Below are positions 43,701 to 50,044 of a stretch of 50,044 nucleotides of DNA, in pieces. Source of the DNA: an uncultured Lachnospiraceae bacterium (GTDB lineage Bacteria > Bacillota > Clostridia > Lachnospirales > Lachnospiraceae); assembly GCA_902775555.1 (NCBI GenBank), contig CACYMQ010000030.1, positions 1 to 50,044 on the forward strand, written 5' to 3'. Each line of letters starts with the position of its first letter. The stretch's first letter is position 1. The notes below the pieces were generated by a model. The model was given only the letters and a program-made list of their open reading frames with translations. It did not search any database and was not told where the DNA came from. Position numbers and translations under genes: made by a program.

Positions 43701-44631
43701 TGGATATCAGCTTTACATTTGAAGCCACTCCGCTGATCCCGTGTTTATCCCAGGACGCACCGATGATCCCCGCGCAATGTGTACCATGTTCACAATCGTC
43801 GAAATAGACCATCTTTCCGTCGCTATTGCTCCAGGATGCATTGAATCCATGCTCGTCACAGCCCAGGGCCTCCTGCTGTTCAGGTGTAAAGGTATACGCA
43901 ACATCCTTCAGGTCCGGGTGGGAGAAATCGATGGGCATGTCAAATACTGCGATCACAACGGGATCCCCCTCCATATTACTTCCCTCGGCACCAAAGTTCG
44001 GAACATGGATCGATACATCTTCGTCACTAAAGCGCATGGACGCCCCGTCACTGTTGCCCCACTGCAGACCGGTAAGATCCTCAGCGGTAACAATGGTTTC
44101 CGGTGGTGCGACAGGCGATCCGAGTATGTCTTTCTCATGGGGATCCGCCTCGATCCCGAGACTTTGGCGGATCCGGTCCAGGTCCTCCTGAGAAAGCCTG
44201 TCACCGGCCTTTGACGACTGTTCCGTTGCAACATAGTTGGGCTCGGCAAAAACAACCCTGCTGTCTTCTGCAAGTTCACGAAGTATCTCCTCCGTGGTCA
44301 TTCCGTCGCGCCGGATCATTTTGATACTGACATCCTCGGATGCAGAAGACTCACCCACAGCCCCATCAGCCTCAACCGCATCAACATCCACTTCCATCAG
44401 CTGAGGGTCTTCCCCGGAACCGGTTTCTTCCTTCTTCTCTTCAATAAAACCGGCTACAACCACGCCTTCTTCATATCCGCCGGCAGCCAGCATCTCCGGG
44501 ATTGATGTATACCACGGCTCTGCTTCCTTATAATTTCCTGTATCCGCTGCAAAGGAGGGCACTCCGCAGTTTAGTATCAGAGCAATCCCCAGCAGGAGTC
44601 CTGTCAGTTTCCTCAATCCTTTTCCACTCAT
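40702..44631 (-). CDS. Secreted subtilisin-like protease with wall-binding repeats
   Basis: A 1309-residue protein. A signal peptide (MSGKGLRKLTGLLLGIALIL, ending near FAA-DT) is followed by a prodomain whose end ILRELAEDSRVVFAEPNYVA is typical of I9 inhibitors. The S8 catalytic residues are Asp231 (VFDMPIDFSHPDL), His282 (HGTHCAG), Asn379 (AAGNEG) and Ser626 (DGTSMACP), all present. About 180 residues of beta-rich sequence are inserted between Asn and Ser, perhaps a jelly-roll. After it come an IPT/TIG-like domain (INSISASGKRVVLKGLNFG), a propeller-like region (about 790-1080) and C-terminal Trp/Tyr wall-binding repeats. It should be anchored to the wall and act on extracellular proteins. 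Confidence 0.92.
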   Translation of the reverse strand: MSGKGLRKLTGLLLGIALILNCGVPSFAADTGNYKEAEPWYTSIPEMLAAGGYEEGVVVAGFIEEKKEETGSGEDPQLMEVDVDAVEADGAVGESSASEDVSIKMIRRDGMTTEEILRELAEDSRVVFAEPNYVATEQSSKAGDRLSQEDLDRIRQSLGIEADPHEKDILGSPVAPPETIVTAEDLTGLQWGNSDGASMRFSDEDVSIHVPNFGAEGSNMEGDPVVIAVFDMPIDFSHPDLKDVAYTFTPEQQEALGCDEHGFNASWSNSDGKMVYFDDCEHGTHCAGIIGASWDKHGISGVASNVKLISIQLSETDTTTSLASILRGLDFVDRANKMGVGIRITSNSWGLFQNCRAFDLAVRHLGEKYGVVTILAAGNEGVEIDQLNISAACVFDNPYVVTVASTDGFGGLSYFSCYGKQSVALGAPGSCILSTINTGNTQYIPDAVKNKYYEGFEGSPVITACQLTPEGKKADTGVDTAVCEDMGFSGDKVFRLGFNTDQSFSEDDYGKYYRFQFELGDVDSLGVVEGDHVGFAVTAPESCVVTSVQCYNAAGELLSTVMGMKEISPGNWGVNSFVIPEGADLEHFRFNLNLLFRKDISEGKVYFDSFGIGSECVAYDFLDGTSMACPAVSGAAAVIASRYPEKKGAELADLVKASVRNLPSLAGKTKTGGILDLSVSPMDPASGGPVINSISASGKRVVLKGLNFGTKQGSVTLTGETAGGRSNVIGASVVSWTDSSVSLEAETYTDYGILRAEITSSLSNKSYTMTGLIHENPSFEHGYDSFAAFGLEMSTPDFSDLETDGIIEAFGGKVYFIPKEVRVEENPAFKQFICFDFDQDRSEKVNEIPVYLENVSSAIAEGGQLFIKGTRMNTINDYPVKGYTAEIKIYRFDEKYSGWDELPTNDVYTDDVLVSDGESLYIVGREGIRQYESRVGIRKRLFTFPDDEILEANPKMAVSEDNLYLFDELNYRAWVVTRFQTVPELKELVLPRIAYEDVTSEANGLNRSMHGGALVAVSDGVMLIGPVAEDDSTDTFLLKNGETSFVPYEKRVADGKIVAAAGTTAQIRDPESGRWVERVYVIATSYTDEQKLIFRATDYRVQDTAPVPVPPEEPEKKTEHSKEWVNGKWYNKDGSQTYTGIGGWRKNKKGYWYEDTKGWYPKNIWQKIDGKWYFFDKEGYMESDAYRNGWYLGANGAWDGKKQAAGWKKDAKGWWYATSGKSYLKNCWKKINGGWYYFAASGYAAQGEFIQGWWLNAKSCCCTYPYRARWHKNSRGWWYGDGSGWYAKNGRQTIDGVKYRFDANGYYVP

Positions 44632-44681
44632 ATTCCAAGCCCTTTCATTGAATTCCTGTCTCATCGGCATCTGTCAGGAAC

Positions 44682-44687
44682 AGTATA
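44682..44687 (-). promoter_or_regulatory. Possible extended -10 of the subtilase gene
   Basis: TGGTATACT on minus matches an extended -10, about 50 bases before the ATG. No consensus -35 is seen. Confidence 0.4.
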
Positions 44688-44696
44688 CCATTTTTC

Positions 44697-45692
44697 TCAT
44701 TTAAACACATCCTTTCGGCACGGAAACCCATAGGCACTTTCCGCAGTCTCTACCGCCCGAATGATGGCTTCACTTACAACCTCCGCCGCGAGAGATCCCA
44801 CCAGATCCATATCTGCCTCTACATCTCCCATGGAAACCGCGTAGATCGTGTCACCATCCGCGGAGGAATGAACGGGATGTATGGATCTTGCATACCCGTC
44901 ATGTGCCATCCCGGCGATCTTGCAGAGTTTGGTCTTGGCAAAATGTGCATTTGTCATTACTACCGAAATGGTGGTATTCTCAATGAATTTATTCTCTTTC
45001 GGCAGGATACCGGATTTCATAACCTCCATGGTGTCAGAGAACCCGGGATCATCTCCGGAGCATAGAAGCCCGGCGATCTTCATTCCGTTTTTCCAGTCAT
45101 AGATATCTCCTAAAGCGTTCAGGACCACCACAGCTCCGATCTTCAGATCCCCGATGGCGACGGCAAAGCTTCCGATCCCGGTTTTCATGCAGGTATCCAT
45201 GCCTTTGATCTTCCCCACTGTAGCACCGCATCCGGCGCCGTAGTTCCCATCCTTATAATTCGGGGCGGTCATGGCGGTCTTCGCTGCCTCAAAGCCCATC
45301 CGGGCATCCGGCCGGACATTCATATCCCCCACCGTAAGATCAAAGATATCGGATTGTACCACCAGCGGCACCTTCGTTACTCCCACATCAAAACCGATGC
45401 CTGCCTCCTCAAGGTATTTCATCACTCCGTCGGAAGCTGCGAGGCCAAAGGCGCTGCCTCCCCCAAGCACGATGGCATGGATCATTTCATTTGTCATGAG
45501 CGGGTTCAACTGCTGGGAATCTCTGGAAGCCGGTGCTCCGCCACGAACATCCACTCCGGTCCGCATACCCTCACGACCGATAAAGACGGTGCAGCCGGTT
45601 CCCGCCTCCCGATCCTCCACCTGTCCGATCCCGACGGAGCATACTTCCGTAACCGGGATTTCCTTCATTTTGTCATTTAGATCGAATCTCAT
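44697..45692 (-). CDS. P1 family peptidase (DmpA/S58, L-aminopeptidase/D-esterase type)
   Basis: A 331-residue self-processing Ntn-type hydrolase. HAIVLGGGSAFGL is the family core motif, GNYGAGCGATVGK is typical, and IENTTISVVMTNAHF contains the autocleavage site; the mature nucleophile should be Thr240 after Asn239. Relatives release N-terminal residues from small peptides or amides. There is no signal peptide. GAGG precedes the ATG. It is directly upstream of the protease gene, with 66 bases between. Confidence 0.9.
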   Translation of the reverse strand: MRFDLNDKMKEIPVTEVCSVGIGQVEDREAGTGCTVFIGREGMRTGVDVRGGAPASRDSQQLNPLMTNEMIHAIVLGGGSAFGLAASDGVMKYLEEAGIGFDVGVTKVPLVVQSDIFDLTVGDMNVRPDARMGFEAAKTAMTAPNYKDGNYGAGCGATVGKIKGMDTCMKTGIGSFAVAIGDLKIGAVVVLNALGDIYDWKNGMKIAGLLCSGDDPGFSDTMEVMKSGILPKENKFIENTTISVVMTNAHFAKTKLCKIAGMAHDGYARSIHPVHSSADGDTIYAVSMGDVEADMDLVGSLAAEVVSEAIIRAVETAESAYGFPCRKDVFK

Positions 45693-45745
45693 ACAGTTTT
45701 CCTCACTTCCTCAAAATCGTCTATCTCAATTTGTATCTAAAATAC

Positions 45746-45778
45746 ATGAGCTGCTTTACGCAAGATAAAGCAGCTCAT
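45746..45778 (-). terminator. Terminator after the SUKH gene
   Basis: ATGAGCTGCTTTA pairs perfectly with TAAAGCAGCTCAT over a 7-base loop, then GTATTTT on minus. Confidence 0.8.
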
Positions 45779-45793
45779 CTACTTATATTACCT

Positions 45794-46132
45794 TTACATG
45801 TTTTCTATAGCATTATTCATCTGATCTATTAAATAATCATCAAAAGATTCATACTCATCCTTAATATAACCAGTAAAATCCCATGAAACAACCTTTCCAG
45901 TATTACAATCAAGGCACATAAGCCATTCATCAACATTTTCAATTACAACAAGATTCTCTGGAAGCTCATCTGCTCTATACTCTAAAGTGCTATCTACAAA
46001 AATCATTCTTCCTGTCAATCCAACACCAAGAATTTCAAGACCAGCGATACCACCGTGGCCGAACATCTTAATATAATCAACATATTGATCAGGCAATTTT
46101 ACTCCAAGTTTTTCCTCAGCTTCTGATATCAT
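45794..46132 (-). CDS. SMI1/KNR4 (SUKH) family protein
   Basis: A 112-residue protein. MISEAEEKLGVKLPDQYVDYIKMFGHGG is the SUKH N-terminal helix pattern (shown to LP and the GG turn), and WLMCLDCNTGKVVSWDFTG is the conserved Asp-rich strand pair. Many bacterial members are immunity proteins against nuclease-type toxins. AAGGAAGG lies just before the ATG. No intact toxin is adjacent, so it is an orphan here; the short frame that overlaps its start may be what is left of a partner. Its low GC fits recent acquisition. Confidence 0.85.
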   Translation of the reverse strand: MISEAEEKLGVKLPDQYVDYIKMFGHGGIAGLEILGVGLTGRMIFVDSTLEYRADELPENLVVIENVDEWLMCLDCNTGKVVSWDFTGYIKDEYESFDDYLIDQMNNAIENM

Positions 46133-46239
46133 ATACCTTCCTTTTCACATAAGATTAAAGTGCCTATAAACGCATCCAAAATAGCCTCTTCCTTCTCAGG
46201 AGGGGATATATGTATTTGGTTGAAGACGCGTCTTGCATC
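46129..46239 (-). pseudogene. Possible C-terminal gene fragment overlapping the SUKH start
   Basis: An open frame of 36 residues (ending FNQIHISPPEKEEAILDAFI, then GTLILCEKEGI) runs from a stop at 46240-46242 to a TGA that overlaps the SUKH ATG as ATGA. It has no ATG or Shine-Dalgarno. The protein-like composition and the ATGA junction suggest the tail of a gene whose 5' part is lost. The family is not recognised. Confidence 0.35.
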
Positions 46240-46249
46240 TCAAATTATG

Positions 46250-47131
46250 TTATTCCCAGATTCCATTTTCAGGATTCCATTTTACTTTCGCTGTTCCTTC
46301 AATCACCGGACGAACAAATACTTTTACTCTGTCCATCATATCTGTCATGGATACCTGTATAAGTGCCTTTTTCTTTTTCAGGAATGAGTTCCATCTTGTC
46401 TGATGCATTGGATCATTCAGGAAATCAGCCCCGAATGCAGCAGAATCCATTGTCATCTGAGTCTTTCTATTCTCAAAGGTCTCTACGACAGCATTCCGAA
46501 GCTCTTCATAAGAGAATTCGTACTTTTGGGATAGAACATAGATGTCATAAAAATCCTTATATCTGCTGTTCAGATAACCGTTATGTATGATGGCTTCCAG
46601 TTTCTCCGCGATGGATGATTCCAGAGAGTAGGCGTTTACTCTCGGCGGATCCATATCAAGTATGATAGGGAAGTCCATTTTCACTGCATCAGGATAGATC
46701 ACATCCCCAAATCCGATATCTATGCCGACCGGAATCTTTGTCCGATCAAGATATCCAACAGCTGAGATGTGAAGACCGTGATATTCCTTAAACTCTGTTA
46801 TGTCCTCCACAGTTATGGAGTCCGTTTCAAATACAAGTGCATCATCAATATCAAGAGAGAGAATTTCCCGGAATACGTTCTTCATTTCCTCCCCGCTATT
46901 GGATATACGCCTTGCAAGCAAATCCACATCTGTAGTTGCCCGTTCATACCTGCGATCAAATACCGCATACAAGAAGATTCCGCCCTTCAAAACAAATTGT
47001 TCCGCATATTTGGACACCGAAATGCGGTAGATTGTCCTTTCCAGCCCATAATATGTAAGAGCTTCCTGAAAAGTACAGCCGTTTTTTACTGCGAAGTTCT
47101 TAAGCCTCGCTTTTACTGAATCAGCATTCAT
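46250..47131 (-). CDS. AbiEii/AbiGii-type nucleotidyltransferase toxin
   Basis: A 293-residue DNA polymerase beta-like nucleotidyltransferase. FVLKGGIFLYAVFDRRYERA followed by TTDVDLL carries the GG and DxD motifs. IAEKLEAIIHNG and SRYKDFYDIYVLS are the conserved downstream AbiEii motifs. In type IV systems the enzyme modifies RNA, as shown for AbiEii/MenT relatives, and blocks growth; the AbiEi partner represses and neutralises it. Its ATG overlaps the antitoxin stop by one base (TAATG). Confidence 0.92.
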   Translation of the reverse strand: MNADSVKARLKNFAVKNGCTFQEALTYYGLERTIYRISVSKYAEQFVLKGGIFLYAVFDRRYERATTDVDLLARRISNSGEEMKNVFREILSLDIDDALVFETDSITVEDITEFKEYHGLHISAVGYLDRTKIPVGIDIGFGDVIYPDAVKMDFPIILDMDPPRVNAYSLESSIAEKLEAIIHNGYLNSRYKDFYDIYVLSQKYEFSYEELRNAVVETFENRKTQMTMDSAAFGADFLNDPMHQTRWNSFLKKKKALIQVSMTDMMDRVKVFVRPVIEGTAKVKWNPENGIWE

Positions 47132-47709
47132 TACACAAGTACCTCCAGATACGTTCTTACGATTTTCTCACAGCGCAGGCGTTTGGCATAGGCATAAAGT
47201 CTGTCAATCTGCCTGTCCCTGCGCTTCAGATAATTCCTAAGCACCTCAGATGTTTCCTCAATCCCGATCTTGTTCCTGTAGTAAATGATGTCGACCACGG
47301 TTTTCTCGATATCGAAGATGTGGAAGCAGTTATCGCCATCCCTGACTTCAGTTACTCCGAGATCCATCCGGGATGCATCAAAATAAAAAATCCTGATCTC
47401 CGGCCATTCTGGCAGTGTATTAACCTTTTTCTTCCTTTCAATAGCAACATCCACGGCATCAGGCAGAAAATTGGTAAGTTCGTAAAACCGTGCTGCACTC
47501 ATCAGGCATATAACACCATTCGGTACAAAGGCTTCTGCGCTGAAGAAGTCATTTTCATCGCCCTTATAGGTTAGGTTCTCATAAGTGCTTCGATTTACCC
47601 GTGACAGTATGCCCTGCTGTTTAAGCTTGCCAATCTTGTAATATGAATAGCCCATATCTTTTAGTTCAGCGGTTGTGATAAACTTCTTATTTTCAGCGAT
47701 TGCGTTCAC
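47131..47709 (-). CDS. AbiEi-type antitoxin / transcriptional regulator
   Basis: A 192-residue protein with an N-terminal winged-helix (ITTAELKDMGYSYYKIGKLKQ, then GILSRVNRSTYENL) and a C-terminal AbiEi domain (CLMSAARFYELTNFLPDAVD, IFDIEKTVVDIIYYR). I choose GTG at 47707-47709, 8 bases after GGAGG. The GTG 9 bases upstream, which would add MIH, sits inside that ribosome binding site and cannot use it. It probably represses its own operon and counteracts AbiEii. Confidence 0.88.
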   Translation of the reverse strand: MNAIAENKKFITTAELKDMGYSYYKIGKLKQQGILSRVNRSTYENLTYKGDENDFFSAEAFVPNGVICLMSAARFYELTNFLPDAVDVAIERKKKVNTLPEWPEIRIFYFDASRMDLGVTEVRDGDNCFHIFDIEKTVVDIIYYRNKIGIEETSEVLRNYLKRRDRQIDRLYAYAKRLRCEKIVRTYLEVLV

Positions 47710-47728
47710 ATGAATCACCTCCGCCTAT

Positions 47729-47757
47729 ACTATACACTATTCAAAGGAATATTTCAA
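47729..47757 (-). promoter_or_regulatory. Promoter of the AbiE operon
   Basis: On minus, TTGAAA (47752-47757), 17 bases, TATAGT (47729-47734). The leader to GTG is only about 13-15 bases. Confidence 0.7.
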
Positions 47758-47793
47758 TTAATTTCGGCAGTTATCTTTTTTAGCCGATTTTAA

Positions 47794-47958
47794 TTAAAAT
47801 TTGTCCATATCATCCTGGCTTGCCAGCTGTTCATGCGGCTCATCATCCCTCTGAAGTTCCGTGTACATATCCAGCACGGTTCCGATCGTCAGCAAATCCA
47901 GTTCGCTGATATGGATTCCCAGCTGCACACACCTAAGCATCAGTAGCGGCGTTGTCAT
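47794..47958 (-). CDS. Short phage-like protein, probably a remnant
   Basis: A 54-residue frame starts MTTPLLMLRCVQLGIHISEL and ends LASQDDMDKF. It resembles small proteins encoded in the tail-assembly region of Firmicutes siphophages (pattern LLMLRCVQLG, LDLLTIG, DMYTE, a short acidic linker, QDDMD-F). No good Shine-Dalgarno is present, and the frame is open for some codons upstream without a start. No other phage gene is nearby. The family link is from memory of the pattern. Confidence 0.5.
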   Translation of the reverse strand: MTTPLLMLRCVQLGIHISELDLLTIGTVLDMYTELQRDDEPHEQLASQDDMDKF

Positions 47959-48003
47959 TTCCCGGTCAGTTGCTCGAAGTCATTTTATTGTCACTGGACA
48001 TAA

Positions 48004-48045
48004 AGAAAGCTCAGAAACGGCCAATTTTAGCCATTTCTGAGCTTG
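48004..48045 (-). terminator. Hairpin downstream of the histidine kinase gene
   Basis: AAGCTCAGAAATGGC pairs with GCCGTTTCTGAGCTT (one wobble) over an 8-base loop, then TCTTTATG on minus. It is about 150 bases after the kinase stop. Confidence 0.55.
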
Positions 48046-48074
48046 TGTACATTATAGGAGTTCGATAACCCCAT

Positions 48075-48116
48075 CTATATATAGTATTCTGTATCATTCA
48101 TAAATACTATATATAG
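48075..48116. repeat. Perfect 14-base AT-rich inverted repeat
   Basis: CTATATATAGTATT and its exact complement AATACTATATATAG are separated by 14 bases. The rest of the 47719-48192 gap shows no gene beyond the phage-like frame, the hairpin and the AbiE promoter. Confidence 0.85.
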
Positions 48117-48192
48117 TGTGTCAATTTCTCATATTTTATCTATTTCATTGCAGTTTCATGCGGGATGTAGGCGTTTTGTAGGCAGTGTTTTT

Positions 48193-49086
48193 CTATATAG
48201 TTATTTCGATTCCCAGAATCCCGTCGTCAAATTCTGCGTGGATCTCCCCTCCCATTTTCTCGGTCAATAATTTTGCCACCGTAAGGCCAAGTCCTGTACT
48301 CTCACGTGATGCCTGCACAGTATAGAAGCGGTCAAACAGTCGTTCCACCTGTAGTTTATCAAGCTGAGAAGCATGATTTTCAAATCTGACTTTTCCGTCC
48401 ATGGTCATTTCAATCTTAAGATCTCCGTCACTGTATTTCACCACATTGCTGATCAGATTTGAAAAAACCCGCATAAGATACTCTTCATTCAAAACCTTCA
48501 TTACCGGAACATCCGGAAGAGTGATCAACGGTTCAATCTTCCGCTTCTTCAGATCCTGATAAAACCCGGCAACACACAGTTCTAAAACAGATCGAATATC
48601 CACATTCTGGTTTTCCTGTTCATTCTGCTCTTCCTCTCCGGTTATTGTTGAAACAATTGCATAAGAGAACAGTTCTTCGGTAAGCCGTCGAAGACTTTCA
48701 CACCTCTTTCGAATAATATCCAAGTACCGTGTTTCCTCCGGCGTCCGTTCCTTCTCCTGTAACAGCTCCGTATATCCAATGATAGCCGTAAGCGGTGTAC
48801 GAAGATCGTGAGAGATGCTGGAAACCGCGTTTTTCAGTTCTACATTTCCCCGTTCATACTTAATACGTTCCCTCCGAAGTTTCCTCAGTTCCAGATTCAG
48901 TTCCTCTGTCAAACGACGCATGGTCTTATCTTCATATGGCAAACGCAGCTGTCGTTTTGTATCATCCTCCAATATCCAGGCAAGATCTTTCCGAATCACA
49001 TTTAGAGATGCATAAACCGTATAAAGCTTATAGGCAAGCACCACAACAACGATGAGAAGCAGGATAAAAAGAAAAACCCACATCAT
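48193..49086 (-). CDS. Sensor histidine kinase
   Basis: A 297-residue kinase with one N-terminal membrane helix (residues about 3-25) and almost no extracellular part. The HisKA helix has SSISHDLRTPLTAI with phospho-acceptor His93; the ATPase has NLISNVVKYS (N box) and STGLGL (G box). The truncated sensor is typical of kinases that work with ABC transporters in antimicrobial-peptide or bacitracin-type resistance. Its ATG overlaps the permease stop as ATGA. The response regulator is expected upstream, beyond the window. Confidence 0.92.
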   Translation of the reverse strand: MMWVFLFILLLIVVVVLAYKLYTVYASLNVIRKDLAWILEDDTKRQLRLPYEDKTMRRLTEELNLELRKLRRERIKYERGNVELKNAVSSISHDLRTPLTAIIGYTELLQEKERTPEETRYLDIIRKRCESLRRLTEELFSYAIVSTITGEEEQNEQENQNVDIRSVLELCVAGFYQDLKKRKIEPLITLPDVPVMKVLNEEYLMRVFSNLISNVVKYSDGDLKIEMTMDGKVRFENHASQLDKLQVERLFDRFYTVQASRESTGLGLTVAKLLTEKMGGEIHAEFDDGILGIEITI

Positions 49087-49868
49087 TCTATATCCTTTCT
49101 TCTGAAGATCAAAATGCCGACAGCCGTTACGATTCCGATAAAACTAAGCATTGTGATCACATCAGCAGCCGGTCGTATATCCAATATTTTCTGAAGGTGC
49201 CCGTAGTATCCGTTTGCACCATAGTCAGTCCAGATAAGCAGCATTTGTCCGAACGATGTCCCATGAAAGAAGAGTCTTGAGAATTCAATCAAAAATCGAT
49301 CATAGGCATCGTTTCCGATTCCTATGACACCAACAAGGTTTTTCAGCGCATAGACAGCCAAAACCATGACAGTATTCAAAAACACACACCAGATCAGCGC
49401 TTTGTTCCTCTTTCCCGCCAGTACGGAAACGATCAGAGATACTGCCACCTGCGCGGTCAAAACCAGAAACCCGATTCCTAAACGAACCAGATAGAGTTTT
49501 ATTGGAAATGTATGATCCTTTGACAATCCAATAGCCAAAGTAATCATAAACCCGGAAAAATAGATAATAAATGCTCCGATCAATCCGACTACCATCCATG
49601 AAAGATAAACTCTCCACCTCTCACATCCTATGATCAGTCTGTTCCGAAGCATCCCATCCGAATAATCCGTACCCACAAGGTATGCCGTAAACAGAGAGGA
49701 GATCACGGCAACAGGGCAAAACAGGAATAACGTATAGCGGCTGATATCAAAAGTGTTCGGTTCCGAAGAGGCATACCCTGCATAAATGAGAACTCCTCCC
49801 AAAAGAACGATCCAGTATAGCTTCAGGCTTAACAGCCTTCGGAGGCCGACAAATAATGATCTATTCAT
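49083..49868 (-). CDS. ABC-2 type transporter permease
   Basis: A 261-residue protein with six membrane segments. The DYSDGMLRNRLIIGCERW segment is the cytoplasmic coupling loop seen in lantibiotic-immunity and BcrB-like permeases. I start at MNRSLFVGLR (49866-49868), 8 bases after GGAGG; this overlaps the ATPase stop by 8 bases. With the ATPase and kinase it forms a self-contained efflux and sensing operon. Confidence 0.85.
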   Translation of the reverse strand: MNRSLFVGLRRLLSLKLYWIVLLGGVLIYAGYASSEPNTFDISRYTLFLFCPVAVISSLFTAYLVGTDYSDGMLRNRLIIGCERWRVYLSWMVVGLIGAFIIYFSGFMITLAIGLSKDHTFPIKLYLVRLGIGFLVLTAQVAVSLIVSVLAGKRNKALIWCVFLNTVMVLAVYALKNLVGVIGIGNDAYDRFLIEFSRLFFHGTSFGQMLLIWTDYGANGYYGHLQKILDIRPAADVITMLSFIGIVTAVGILIFRRKDIE

Positions 49869-50044
49869 CTCCATTTCCTCCCACAAGACTGATAAAATAA
49901 CTCTCCAGACTTTCCGACTGTTCTGTGATTCTCCTCACATTGCAACCAACTTTATTAAGCATGAGCACAAGCTCTGTCACCGGAATATCCTGATAAATCT
50001 CCGCTTCATCTCCATCCAGGAGTTGATAAGGTATCTTTCGTTCC
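49861..50044 (-). CDS. ABC transporter ATP-binding protein, C-terminal 60 residues
   Basis: Only the last 60 codons lie in the window, ending SLESYFISLVGGNGDE. The ending S-L-E-x-Y-F-x-S-L is the usual C-terminus of ABC-2 exporter ATPases of the bacitracin/lantibiotic class. The Walker motifs are outside. The stop overlaps the permease start (ATGAATAG). Confidence 0.8.
   Translation of the reverse strand, partial: ERKIPYQLLDGDEAEIYQDIPVTELVLMLNKVGCNVRRITEQSESLESYFISLVGGNGDE

Noticed and set aside
47700-48192. Complete prophage
   Set aside because: Only one short phage-like frame is present, with no integrase, terminase or structural gene.
1-50044. tRNA or rRNA genes
   Set aside because: I saw no cloverleaf-like segment with a GTTCRANYC box between genes, and no rRNA signature.

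Overview
This window looks like chromosomal DNA of an anaerobic Clostridia member, probably a Lachnospiraceae-type gut or rumen bacterium. The signs are strong AGGAGG ribosome binding sites, a tryptophan operon under a T-box riboswitch, a three-gene NAD-linked [FeFe] hydrogenase operon, secreted proteins with tandem Trp/Tyr/Gly cell-wall-binding repeats, and a CbxX-type AAA+ ATPase. Family placement is inference; no rRNA or tRNA gene is present to confirm it.

Layout. 1-3027 (minus) is the N-terminal 1009 codons of a large secreted surface protein, open at the window edge, with an AraC-type regulator divergent to it (3238-4011). 4019-11204 is a complete trp operon on the minus strand in the order trpE-G-D-C-F-B-A, preceded by a promoter, a T-box with a probable UGG specifier, an antiterminator and a terminator. 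An aquaporin and an AAA+ ATPase follow on the plus strand. Next come xylulokinase, a PAP2-type membrane protein, a repeat-rich intergenic region, a secreted protein made only of wall-binding repeats, a YitT-type membrane protein, an AMP-forming acyl-CoA ligase and acylphosphatase (minus). The plus-strand hydrogenase operon hydC-hydB-hydA lies at 21.6-25.7 kb; hydB carries a frame-breaking internal deletion.

25.8-33.1 kb (minus) holds a degenerate-GGDEF/EAL/PAS protein, a MATE transporter, an HD-GYP protein, a DUF998 membrane protein and a TetR regulator whose palindromic operator sits inside its own promoter. 33.2-38.2 kb holds a small protein, a 1137-residue protein of unknown function that may contain a degenerate kinase-like region, and a GNAT acetyltransferase. 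An iron-sulfur flavoprotein, a YjjG-like HAD phosphatase, an SDR oxidoreductase, a 1309-residue wall-binding subtilisin-like protease and a P1/DmpA peptidase follow.

45.7-48.1 kb is an AT-richer accessory patch: a SUKH protein, a gene fragment, an AbiEi/AbiEii toxin-antitoxin pair, a short phage-like gene and a perfect AT-rich inverted repeat. The window ends in an ABC exporter (ATPase truncated at the edge) with a histidine kinase. A dispersed intergenic repeat (core GTCATYCTGAG...GAAGRATCTT) occurs at four loci, including inside the trp operon.
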